Shown here: one piece after another, positions 43,491 to 54,000 of the stretch | Layout: every line of letters starts with the position of its first letter | Position numbering within the stretch: position 1 is the first letter of the stretch | Assembly: GCF_040222955.1 (NCBI RefSeq) | Contig: NZ_JAVKCA010000002.1 | Location: forward strand, 62,001-126,000 | Direction: 5' to 3' | Source: Marinoscillum sp040222955 | GTDB lineage: Bacteria; Bacteroidota; Bacteroidia; Cytophagales; Cyclobacteriaceae | Length of the DNA: 64,000 nt | Program-made: the position numbers and the translations under genes | The notes under the pieces: generated by a model | Told to the model about the DNA's origin: nothing | Databases searched by the model: none | Seen by the model: only the letters and a program-made list of their open reading frames with translations

Positions 43491-44207
43491 TTATTTCCCT
43501 ACAGCGGCTTCATCCAGAAACCATACCAGATTACCTTGCTCAGGACTGATGTGTGCAGCAGGATAGGATTCCCATCCTCCTGTCTTATTGAAAATTTCGG
43601 ATACTTTATCTTTCTTACCTGCCCCGGTCACCAGAAAGACCACCTCATGTGCAGCGTTGATCACGGGTCCTGTCAGGGTTACTCTTCTCTGACCTGAATC
43701 AGGATGAACGGCCACCCGACACACTTCCTCTGAGCTCATTAGCTCCATTTGGTGGGGGAATATGGAGGCTGTGTGACCGTCTTCACCCATCCCTAAAATG
43801 ATGAGGTCAAAGACAGGAAGCCCTTTGTGTGTAGGCAAATGCTCCAGCAGCTCCTGACCATATCGCTCTGCTTCCTTCTCCGGCTCTTTTTCTCCCAACA
43901 CCCGGTGAATATTCTCCTGTGGAATGGGTATATGATCGAGCAGTCGCTCCTTGGTCATTTTGAAATTACTCTCAGCATCCTCAGGCGACACGCATCGCTC
44001 ATCACCCCAGTAGAAGTGAATTCCCCTCCAGAGAGGTGAATCCTTATATTTCACTGCCAGGTAGTCAAACAACATTTTGGGTGTAGAACCACCCGAAAGG
44101 GCGCAATGAAACACCGACTTCTCGCCCGCCTCTTTCATCAAATAATCACCAAAAGCCTCGGCTGTTTCTTTGGCTGTAGCAAAAACTTCCTTACGTTCTT
44201 TCATCAT
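43491..44207 (-). CDS. pgl: 6-phosphogluconolactonase
   Basis: 238 residues. Family motifs: CALSGGSTPKMLFDYLA, HFYWGDERCVSPEDAESNFK, FDLIILGMGEDGHTASIFP, VFLVTGAGKKDKV. It hydrolyses 6-phosphogluconolactone, the second step of the oxidative pentose phosphate path. The ATG overlaps the stop of the zwf gene (ATGA), so the first two steps are coupled, and the third enzyme (gnd) is divergent next to them. Confidence 0.94.
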   Translation of the reverse strand: MMKERKEVFATAKETAEAFGDYLMKEAGEKSVFHCALSGGSTPKMLFDYLAVKYKDSPLWRGIHFYWGDERCVSPEDAESNFKMTKERLLDHIPIPQENIHRVLGEKEPEKEAERYGQELLEHLPTHKGLPVFDLIILGMGEDGHTASIFPHQMELMSSEEVCRVAVHPDSGQRRVTLTGPVINAAHEVVFLVTGAGKKDKVSEIFNKTGGWESYPAAHISPEQGNLVWFLDEAAVGK

Positions 44208-45721
44208 AGCTCACAAAATATTCCATCATCTGCCAGGTTCTTACAAGGGTATCTCCAGGCCATATTTTTTCCTTCAATCAAGTCATCTACATTTTCCGGA
44301 CCCCAGGTACCTGCCGGATACCCGTAGATCGGTATAGCAGGATCTTCCTGCCATGCTTTCAGTATAGGATCTATAAACTCCCAGGCCGCTTCGACACTGT
44401 CCCCACGGGCGTACAGCGTGGCATCTCCCTGCATACAGTCCAGCAGCAGACGCTCGTAGGCATCTGGCACATAGGCATCCGTCAGGTCAGCATATTGAAA
44501 GTCCATATTGACATTTTTAACCTGAAAACCAGCCCCTGGAACTTTCATCCCAAATTTGATAAGGATCCCCTCATCTGGCTGTATCCTGATCACCAGCATG
44601 TTTTGAGCATTCACCTCGGTCTGATTCATGAAGAGGTGGTGATGATTCGGTTTGAAATGGATGACTACTTCAGAAACCCGGGTGGGCAATTTTTTACCTG
44701 AACGAATATAAAAAGGCACTCCGGCCCAACGCCAGTTGTCAATAAAAAACTTCAGGGCCACAAAGGTCTCTGTTCTCGATTCAGGATTCACTCCCTCCTC
44801 TTCCCTATAGCCTTTCACGCTTTCACCCTTTATGGTACTGGCCAGGTACTGGCCGCGCACCACGTCATTGCGGATGTCGTCTTTGGTCATGGGACGAAGT
44901 GACTGAAAGACCTTGAGTTTTTCGTTTCGGATACTGTGTGCATCAGATTTTACGGGTGGCTCCATGGCCACCAAACCGATGAGCTGAAGCAGGTGATTCT
45001 GCACCATGTCCCTCATAGCTCCGGATCCGTCATAATAGCCGCCTCTCTTCTCCACTCCCACTGACTCTGCAGAGGTGATTTCCACCCTGTGGATATAGTT
45101 TCTGTTCCACAGAGGCTCAAAAATACTGTTTGAAAAGCGGGTTACCAGAAGGTTTTGAACGGTTTCTTTGCCCAGGTAATGGTCAATCCTGTAGATCTGA
45201 TTTTCATGATAGTCCTCCAGTAAACTTTTATTCAATTCCTGAGCAGACTTCAGGTCATAACCAAAAGGCTTTTCGATGATTACCCGAGTCCATCCATTCG
45301 TTTCTTTATTGAGCCCTACACTGGCCAAGTGCTTTGGAATCACAGAATACAAACTTGGAGGTACCGACAGATAAAAAATAGCATTGCAATTGGTGCCATG
45401 ATACCCATCGATGGAATAAAGGCGATCCGCAAGTTTTTTATAGTCCTCAGCGTCGGAGGTGTCCATGGAATGATAGTGTACCAACTGAGCAAACTCATCC
45501 AGTGACTCGTCGCCCTTCTTTTTCAGATGTTCATTTTCAAAAACGGCTTTTTTTCGAAAAGTGTCATTGTCATAAGCCGAACGTCCCACTCCCACTATGG
45601 CATACTTTTCCGGTAAATATTTCTTTTTATAGAGGTTATAAATTGCCGGGATCAATTTTCTGGCGGTGAGGTCACCGGATGCCCCAAAAATTACCAGAAT
45701 CTGATTGTCATTATTTACCAT
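44204..45721 (-). CDS. zwf: Glucose-6-phosphate 1-dehydrogenase
   Basis: 505 residues, the usual length. The Rossmann start is ILVIFGASGDLTARKLIPAI; the substrate-binding signature is RIDHYLGKETVQNLLVTRFS with catalytic His region following (NRNYIHRVEIT); GIEKPFG-type EKPFGYDL and the C-terminal sheet are present. It oxidises glucose 6-phosphate with NADP. The 232-bp divergent region to gnd is AT-rich and contains the inverted pair TCATTTTT / AAAAATGA (45809, 45830), a possible regulator site. Confidence 0.95.
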   Translation of the reverse strand: MVNNDNQILVIFGASGDLTARKLIPAIYNLYKKKYLPEKYAIVGVGRSAYDNDTFRKKAVFENEHLKKKGDESLDEFAQLVHYHSMDTSDAEDYKKLADRLYSIDGYHGTNCNAIFYLSVPPSLYSVIPKHLASVGLNKETNGWTRVIIEKPFGYDLKSAQELNKSLLEDYHENQIYRIDHYLGKETVQNLLVTRFSNSIFEPLWNRNYIHRVEITSAESVGVEKRGGYYDGSGAMRDMVQNHLLQLIGLVAMEPPVKSDAHSIRNEKLKVFQSLRPMTKDDIRNDVVRGQYLASTIKGESVKGYREEEGVNPESRTETFVALKFFIDNWRWAGVPFYIRSGKKLPTRVSEVVIHFKPNHHHLFMNQTEVNAQNMLVIRIQPDEGILIKFGMKVPGAGFQVKNVNMDFQYADLTDAYVPDAYERLLLDCMQGDATLYARGDSVEAAWEFIDPILKAWQEDPAIPIYGYPAGTWGPENVDDLIEGKNMAWRYPCKNLADDGIFCEL

Positions 45722-45953
45722 TTCTTTCGAATATCTATAGGGAAGTAATTAATTTCAGGTTGTCAAATGACACATGCTCATCGGACACACCTTCAACACA
45801 AACTTCTATCATTTTTGACATGAAAAATTAAAAATGATCAAAGTTTTTACGTTTTTGACTCAAAAAATTTAAAAACACCACCAAATCAATCGTATTTTCG
45901 CATGCAGATAGGTTCGATTTTGAAATTTTCAGAAAATAAAAAATAATAATACA

Positions 45954-47348
45954 ATGACAGATCAATATGACTTTGGACTAGTAGGCTTAGGCGTAATGGG
46001 GAGAAATTTTATTCTGAATGTGGCCGATCATGGGTTTTCTTCCATGGGATTGGATACTGACGATGAAAAAGTAGAGGCGCTAAAGGCAGAAGGGGCGCAG
46101 GTCAAAGTCAATGGTTCCACGGATTCTGTTACGTTTTTGAAAGCACTTAAGACTCCCCGGAAAATCATGCTGCTGGTGCCTGCCGGAAAGCCTGTGGATT
46201 CGGTGATCGAGACGCTTCTCCCCAACCTGGAAAAGGGTGACATCATCATCGATGGAGGAAACTCGTACTTTGAGGATACCGAACGGAGAATCACTTACCT
46301 GGAAGAGAAGGGTATTCACTTTTTTGGCGCCGGAGTATCGGGTGGGGCCAAGGGAGCCCGCCGTGGCCCTAGTATTATGCCGGGTGGCAATAAAGAAGCT
46401 TACGAGCATGTACGCACAATTTTTGAGGCGGCCTCTGCCAAGGTGAACGACGAACCTTGTGTGGAGTATATGGGGCGTGGATCTGCTGGCAACTATGTGA
46501 AGATGGTCCACAATGGTATTGAGTACGGGCTGATGCAGCTGATCTCGGAAATATACGATGTAGCCAAAAAAGGGATCGGTTACTCCAATGAAAAGCTGGC
46601 TTACCTTTTTGATGAATGGAACCGTGGTGAACTGCAGTCCTTCCTGGTAGAGATCACCGCCGAAATTTTCAAGAAAAAAGACGACCTCACCGGCAAAGAT
46701 CTGGTGGACATGATTCTGGACAAAGCCAAACAGAAAGGTACCGGAAAGTGGACTTCTCAAAATGCCATGGACCTGGGAATCCCTATCCCCACGGTGGATG
46801 CAGCGGTAACCATGCGTGCCATCTCCGCGCTGAAGGATCAGCGTGTGGATGCAGATACCGTATATCACACTCCATCGCTTGGCAACGACAAGCCTGATGC
46901 CCAAACGCTGGAACATGCGCTGCAATTTGCCTACATCGTGACTTATGCTCAGGGTATGTCACAGCTGGCGGCGGCCTCCAAAGAGTACAACTATGGCCTC
47001 AACCTGGAGACCATCGCCAAGATCTGGAGAGGTGGCTGCATCATCAGAGCTACTCTCCTTGAAAATATCCGGAAGGCATTTGATAAAAACCCCAACCTGG
47101 CTAACCTGATGTTGGATGATAATTTTGTAAGAACCCTCAAGACGATTGAAGGTGATGCCAGAATCGTGGTGCAATTTGCAGTGGCCAGCGGAATTCCAGT
47201 GGCGGGATTGGCTTCTGCAGTGAGTTATTTTGATGCTTTCCGATCAGGTAATCTGCCGTTGAACCTCATCCAGGCACAGCGCGACCACTTTGGTTCGCAT
47301 ACCTATGAGCGCACGGATCGTGAAGGAATTTTTCATACCGAATGGTAA
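45954..47348 (+). CDS. gnd: 6-phosphogluconate dehydrogenase (decarboxylating)
   Basis: 464 residues. NADP-binding start FGLVGLGVMGRNFILNVADH; then GDIIIDGGNSYFEDTERR, the active-site line GAGVSGGAKGARRGPSIMPG, YMGRGSAGNYVKMVHNGIEY with the catalytic Lys, and the C-terminal tail HTYERTDREGIFHTEW. It makes ribulose 5-phosphate, CO2 and NADPH and completes the oxidative branch with the divergent zwf-pgl pair. TATTTTCG (45893-45900) may be its -7 box. A perfect 17-bp hairpin follows its stop. Confidence 0.95.
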   Translation: MTDQYDFGLVGLGVMGRNFILNVADHGFSSMGLDTDDEKVEALKAEGAQVKVNGSTDSVTFLKALKTPRKIMLLVPAGKPVDSVIETLLPNLEKGDIIIDGGNSYFEDTERRITYLEEKGIHFFGAGVSGGAKGARRGPSIMPGGNKEAYEHVRTIFEAASAKVNDEPCVEYMGRGSAGNYVKMVHNGIEYGLMQLISEIYDVAKKGIGYSNEKLAYLFDEWNRGELQSFLVEITAEIFKKKDDLTGKDLVDMILDKAKQKGTGKWTSQNAMDLGIPIPTVDAAVTMRAISALKDQRVDADTVYHTPSLGNDKPDAQTLEHALQFAYIVTYAQGMSQLAAASKEYNYGLNLETIAKIWRGGCIIRATLLENIRKAFDKNPNLANLMLDDNFVRTLKTIEGDARIVVQFAVASGIPVAGLASAVSYFDAFRSGNLPLNLIQAQRDHFGSHTYERTDREGIFHTEW

Positions 47349-47351
47349 TTG

Positions 47352-47387
47352 ATACAGGCGCGACCGGTGTACCGGTCGCGCCTGTAT
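47352..47387. terminator. Perfect 17-bp hairpin after gnd (terminator-like, no T-run)
   Basis: ATACAGGCGCGACCGGT (47352-47368), 2-nt centre, ACCGGTCGCGCCTGTAT (47371-47387): all 17 pairs match. It begins 3 bp after the gnd stop. Downstream is TGGCTCATG, so the T-run of a classic intrinsic terminator is missing. It may instead block 3' exonucleases or work with Rho. Confidence 0.7.
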
Positions 47388-47481
47388 TGGCTCATGCCTC
47401 CTATATCATAGCCCATACTGATTCTCCTCATAGGAATTCATTTCGTCCTTTCGGATCTTATGCCTGCAAAACAACAAAGGC

Positions 47482-47715
47482 ATGACCTCTGATAAAACCA
47501 CCCCTGCGCACCAGTACAAAGCCATAGATCGATTTGATCATTCGAGATACGAACTCTCTCAAGCCACCTACTATCAAATCATAGACCTCATAAAATTCTA
47601 CCATGAACCTATGTACCTGCTCCCCGACGATGAAGTAGTCACCGTGGAGCGGCTGATAGATCAGCACCATTCAGAGCACTGCATGATCAAAGTCAATCAC
47701 CTCATACTGGAGTAG
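47482..47715 (+). CDS. Possible small hypothetical protein
   Basis: 77 residues, MTSDKTTPAHQYKAIDRFDH ... KVNHLILE. It is hydrophilic with many His, Tyr and Asp residues and a plausible helix (YYQIIDLIKFYHEPMY). An overlapping minus-strand frame is of similar length, so the call is uncertain. No family recognised. Confidence 0.4.
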   Translation: MTSDKTTPAHQYKAIDRFDHSRYELSQATYYQIIDLIKFYHEPMYLLPDDEVVTVERLIDQHHSEHCMIKVNHLILE

Positions 47716-48037
47716 ATTGTTCGATGGATCTAGGTGATTCGCGTAAAGTACATTTCTGGGTTTTATACCGTACCATTCAATTTATCCTTTAGCTAGTTTT
47801 GACCTTCCAACCAGGTTCATTCAGTCTGTTATAAGAAAAAGGTCACCTGAAAAAGGATTTAAGGTTTTCTTTTTTTATAGTAGTTAACACTATAAATAAC
47901 TAACTGCCAATCATGAGAAATGTATCTTGTGCAGTGATCTTCTCTATCTGATCAGTATATAGAGTCATCATGCCCAAATCTATGCTGAGTGCATTTTAAC
48001 CTGCCTCATTCGGATAAAGAAGCTAAACAGACTCTAT
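47716..48037. other. Leader region of the giant T9SS gene; no gene seen
   Basis: 322 bp, AT-rich. It contains an interrupted palindrome TATAGT agttaac ACTATA (47876-47894) behind a T-run, similar in letters to the BlaI-type operators at 58324-58357. Whether it is an operator is unknown. No confident promoter or small gene was found. Confidence 0.4.
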
Positions 48038-51000
48038 ATGAAATTTTCATTTCATTACCTTGTTCCATCTTTTATATTGGTCATCCTGTGCCTGAGCCCA
48101 CTGAAGGGTCTGACTCAGTCAACTTCCTGGACCGGGCTTACAGATACCAAGTGGAGAACTTCAAGTAATTGGACCAGCGGTGTCCCCGACGAATCCACAG
48201 ACGCCATTATCGGAGACTCCAATTTTACGGGTTCATTTCAACCGACCGTGGCCAGGGGAAAAGGCACCGGAGCATGTAAATCACTCACAGTTGGAAATGG
48301 GACAAAGACCTGTACACTCACTATCAAAGACGGTTTTGATATTAGTGGGGACCTCACTATCGGTACGAATGGTACCATCGAGGACGATGGAGGCCGACTA
48401 AGCATTGTAGGCAACTGGACCAACTCCGGGAGTTACACCGCCACCGGATCCAATAGAAGAATCTATTTTGCCGGCACCACCCAGACCATCGGTGGTTCTA
48501 CTGTGACTAATTTTGAAAAACTGTATATCAACGCTGGCAGTTCAGTTACACTGGCTCAAAACATCATCAATTCCTCATTTATTGACCTAAGCGGAACCTT
48601 AGATCCCACCTTAAACTATACAGTGAGTGGAACCGGATCAATCAGCATTAGAGCAGGTGCTACCCTAAAAGTAATGGCCAGCACATTTGGGACCAACTAT
48701 GCCAACAGCGGGGGTACCAACCCCACCAAAAGCACATCAGTAATCGATTACGCCTCTTCATCGGTTAATCAGACCATTGACAACAGCATTAGTTACCGGA
48801 TTTTGCAGATTAGTGGGGGTCTGACCAAAACCCTGCCCGGAAACACCGTTATTGAGAATGATCTCCTGATAAACGGTGGTACACTGGACATATCCAGCTT
48901 CAGCGCTGACAGAAACTCCGCAGGAGGAAGCCTGGTAATCGCCGGGGGTGCCTCTCTGAGAATAGGTGGAACAAATACCTTTCCTGCTAACTACAGCTCA
49001 CATACGCTGGCTACCACCAGCACCGTAGAGTACTATGGTGCCAACCAAACGGTAGCCAGTGAAAGCTATGGCAATCTGACGTTAAGCAGTTCCAGTGGAT
49101 CGGTTACAAAAACGCTGCCTGCAACATCACTAGCCATCGCAGGGAACTTCACTGGATCAGTCTCATCCGGCACCTTGAGCTTTACCGCTTTGAACACCAT
49201 TTCCATTGCCGGAAACGTAAGCCTCAGCACATCCTGTACCTTTGATGGATCCACATACACCCATTCCCTAAATGGCAACTGGGTCAATAACGGAACTTTC
49301 AACGGATGCAATGGGACGTTAAATTTCAATGGAGCAGCAGCAACAATAAGCGGTAGCGGCACCAATAATTTTGGAAATGTTGTTATCAATGGAAGTGGAA
49401 CAGTACTTCATCAAAACTCATCTTTATCCCTTTGTGGGAACTTCTCTACCGCCAACGGCGGAAGCTTTGTACATACAGCTGGTGGCACCGGCAATATCAC
49501 CACTACGGGCACTTCCAAAACCATCTCAGGGGCAAATATCACCCTCAATAATCTTATCATCAGTACCGGCAGCATATCTACCTCAAGTACTCTGACCATA
49601 GCTGGGGACCTCACGGTCAATGGTCCACTATCCGCATCTGCAGGCAACATCACATTTTCCGGATCTGGAAAAACCATCTCAGGTAGTTCTACCATCCAGC
49701 TTGCCGGAGTAGAAATAACAGGCTCCTTGTCTACCGCAAGAGATCTACTCATTTCATCCAACTTGAGTGTGCCAGGTACATTTACGGCCACAGCTGGCCA
49801 GGTGACCTTCAATGGTACATCAACCTTCTCAGGAACTGCCAACATTTACGACCTGCTAATCACTACTACAGGAAGTCTACAGATGGGAAGTAACGCAGTC
49901 CTGGGAATTGCAGGAACCACCACCCTGAACGCCGGAGGAACTTTTGACGCCACAACCAATGTGCCCAACACCATCCACTACAATGGTTCCATTGCTCAAT
50001 CCACTGTTTTTCCCACCTTTCACAACCTGACACTTTCCGGAGGAAACACCAAAACCCCTTCAAGCGCACTTACCATCAATGGTGATTTTACGCTTGGTGG
50101 AAGTACCACATTTGAAGCAGGAGCATATTCACATACCATCGGTGGGGACTGGACCAACAGCGGTACTTTTACAGCCAACACCTCCACCATAACACTCAAT
50201 GGAAGCAATGACTCACAGCTTACAGGAGCCACCACTTTTAATGATCTTTCGGTCAACAAAACGAACAATAGCGAAATCACTTTGAATAATAGTATCAGTG
50301 CAGTCAACCTCACCATGACTTCCGGTGATATCATCACAGGAGCCAATTCAGTAACGCTAACGGGCAATCGAACGGGGGCCGGCCTGATCACCGGGACAAT
50401 CACCCGAAACCTCACCTATACCACGGCCGTCGATTATGCTTTTGAAGGGCCCCATAGCTTTATCAATTTTAGTTCCATCACGGGTTCTATTACCTCCATC
50501 ACCATGACCTCCACCATTGGTTCCAATAGTACTTTTGCCTCGGCTGCCAGTATCAACAGAACCTATGATATCAGCGTAACCGGAAGCACCACATACGACG
50601 CCACGTTGAGCCTGCACTACGAGCAGGCTGAACTGAACGGAAACGTGGAAGGAGCTATGACATTTTGGAATGATGGAGGTACAGCCACCTGGGTGGATGC
50701 CACCAATCTAAATACCACCTTTGACAATACTGACAATTGGGTGGCCAAGTCGGGCCTTACAGACCTGCTTAACAAATGGACCATTTCCGAAGGGTTGGTC
50801 ATTTATAGCTGGGATGGCTCGGTAGATACCTCTTGGTCTACTGCGGACAACTGGACACCATCAGGCATCCCGGGCATTCAGGACGTGGTACATATCGGAG
50901 ACTTAGCTTTCACCAACCAACCCACCATCAGCACGTCAGAAAACATTAAAAAAATTTACTTCAATTCTACCACTCCCGGCACCCTCACCATGGCTCCCGG

Positions 51001-54000
51001 AGCCACATTGATCGTACAGGGAAATGTAGATGGCATTTGGGGTGCTGACGCGAATCACATTATCAATGTAGGTGCACAAACGCTTACTACCCTGAGTGAT
51101 GTCGTTCTCAGCAATGGGGTGGTGAATCGAAAAATAGACCTGAACATTGGTACCGGCACTATTAACATCAGTGGCTCCCTGACTCAATCTGAGGCCAATA
51201 TCACATTTACAGATGCCGGGAACATCAATATTGACGGAGATTTCCATTACGTCAGTGGTACATTCACCCCTGCCACCTCCACAGTCACCTTTACAGGATC
51301 AGGGTTTCAGGAGGTAGGCGGAGTGACCTACCATGATCTTATCATTGACAAATCATCCGGGACCGCTACCATAAGTGCAGCCGTTACAGTTAACAATGAC
51401 CTCACACTTGCAGATGTAAGCCACGTGGACGTGGAGAACACACTGACCGTAGCAGGTCATGTCAATATTGGGATTGGCACCATCCTCAACGTACCTTCTT
51501 CCAGCACCATCAACCTGGGAGGAAACTGGGTTTTATCTGGCACCTTTGTCCCTGGATCTGGTACAGTAAATTTCAATGGTACCGGAGCTCAGTCTGTGGT
51601 CGGCACTACTTTCAATGACTTAAGTGTAAATAAGGCCAGTGGAACGCTCACATTGCTTGACGACCTGACAATAAATGGAGACGTGAGCATCCAAAGCGGT
51701 ACGGTGGAAGTATCTACCTACGATGTGAGTAGAAGTACTGAAGGCGGTATGGTGTCTCTGGGAGCAGGGGCGACTGCCCGGTTTGGAGGAAACAGTCTCC
51801 AAATTAATAATTTTTCAAACCTGATAACTGACCCCACGAGCACCATAGAGTTTTACACCACCTCTTCACGTCTTCTTCCCCCTGTGACTTACGGAAATCT
51901 TACGATAACTGGAGGTGGAGCTAATGCCAAAATTATGGCAGGCCCCACAACAGTAGCCGGTACACTGACCGTCAGCAGTGGAAGTACACTTACTGCCCCC
52001 TCAACCACACTCACACTGGGAGGCAACTTTGTAATGAACGGAACCTTCAATGCTTCAGGGGGTACGTTGATTCTAGACGGTCCCAATAATACGATAGACG
52101 GAGACATTACCTATGAAGACATAGTAGTAAATGGCGGCTATGACCTAACGAGCGGCAGCGCAATCATCAATGGCAACCTGGAGGTATCCGCCACTGGAGA
52201 CTTTGACGCTGGCACTATCCCCATTGTTTCCTATGGAGACTTCACCAACTCAGGTACGGTGGTGTCGGACGGTACAGTGACTTTTGCGGGCACACAAACC
52301 CAAAATATACGTTTGCTCAATGCCATTACTTCTGCTTCTACTGGAGTAGTAAATTTTAATGGTACGGTTTCTCCCACATTAAACTCCACTTCTTCCCCTC
52401 AGTTTGCCACAGTCAACATCAATAACACGGCAACTATCGTGGCGTCACAACCCTGGACCGTATTTGTACATTTGAATGTAGCCTCAGGGGCTACCTGGGA
52501 TGCAGGCCCATTGGACCACACCTTTTATGGCTATTTTACTAACAATGGAACTGTAACAAGCGACGGAAAACTCACTTTCAGCCCTGCAAGTGCGGTAAAC
52601 ATAAACCTTGGCACCAATTTTACCACAACAAAGGAGGTAGAGTTTGGTGGTGCGGGGCTCATCACCCTCACAGACAGTAACCCGGTGTTCGAATCAGTGA
52701 CAGTAAGCAATAGCAATGCAGCGGGCCTTTCTCCCCTCACCAACTGGACCATCAATCAGGATTTGCTCATTAAGTCGGGTGCGCAGCTCAATGGCGGAAC
52801 ACTCAGCCATGCTGTATCTGGCTCCTGGACAAATAATGGTACCTTCAACGGAGAAACCTCTACAGTCACATTTGATAGCTCCGGTGGAACAGATGCTATC
52901 AATGGATCAGGCGCCAACAATTTCAACAACCTAATCTTTGCCACTGGAACCACCATGGATGTGCTCGCTGATGTTAACATTACAGCGGATTTTACCAACA
53001 ACGGCACTTTAGTCAGCCTAATCGACCAGCTCGTAAAATTTGAAGGTTCGGGAGCATCCATACTCGGTGGTACGGCCACTACTATTTTTGATGGATTGGA
53101 AATAGACAAATCCACTAATGAAGTGCAAATGACAGTGAACGCAGAGATAACAGGAGACCTCATTCTTACCAATGGCCCATTGGATCTAAATGGCAACACA
53201 TTGTCTATCACCAACACAGAATCTACTGCAGTATCTCGTACCAACGGCTATGTACTGAGCGAAAACACTTCTTTCAATAGTGTCATTGCCTGGACAATCA
53301 GTAACAATGTGGCAGCATACAGTTTCCCTTTTGGAAATGCAGCCGGTGACTACATCCCTTTTGTCTTTGACCTCAATAGTGGGGATGCCGGTGTGGTCTC
53401 CCTGGCTACCTATCCTACCTCTCCTGACAATCTCCCATTGCCTCCCGGGGTAGATCATGTAAATACTGACGGGGGCACTGACAATAGTGCAAACACGGTA
53501 GATCGCTTCTACCTGATCAATCTTGCAGGTGAAACCAGCCCGAATGCCGACATTACCTTCAATGCTTCGGCAGGGGAAGTGGGAACCATCTCTGATCTAC
53601 TGGCACAGCGGTGGAATGGCAACTGGGAAGCACCCAAAGCCGGTCAAACCGCGGGCGCTACTTCTGTGACGGTGCCTGGTGTGACGGAATTTTCACCGTG
53701 GGCTATCTCGGGGAATAGTGTCCCCCTACCCGTTGAGTTAATCAGTTTTAAAGGACAACAACTGGGTTCAAATGCGCACCTTGAGTGGGAAACAGCCACT
53801 GAAAGGGACAATGACTATTTTGAGGTCAATAAATCAAGCGATGGCATTACCTTTTATCCCATTGCCAGGGTGCAGGGTGCGGGCCATGCCTCCACCCTGC
53901 AGCACTACTCCCATGTAGATCAGTCGCCAACCCCCGGTGTGAGCTACTACCAGCTGCGCCAGGTTGACTATGACGGAGCTTTTTCATTGAGCAAAGTGAT

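Noticed and set aside
46080..46925. 281-residue minus-strand frame
   Set aside because: Antisense to gnd, whose identity is certain.
49066..53458. Many minus-strand frames of 60-160 residues
   Set aside because: They arise opposite the repetitive Thr/Ser/Gly coding of the giant T9SS gene.
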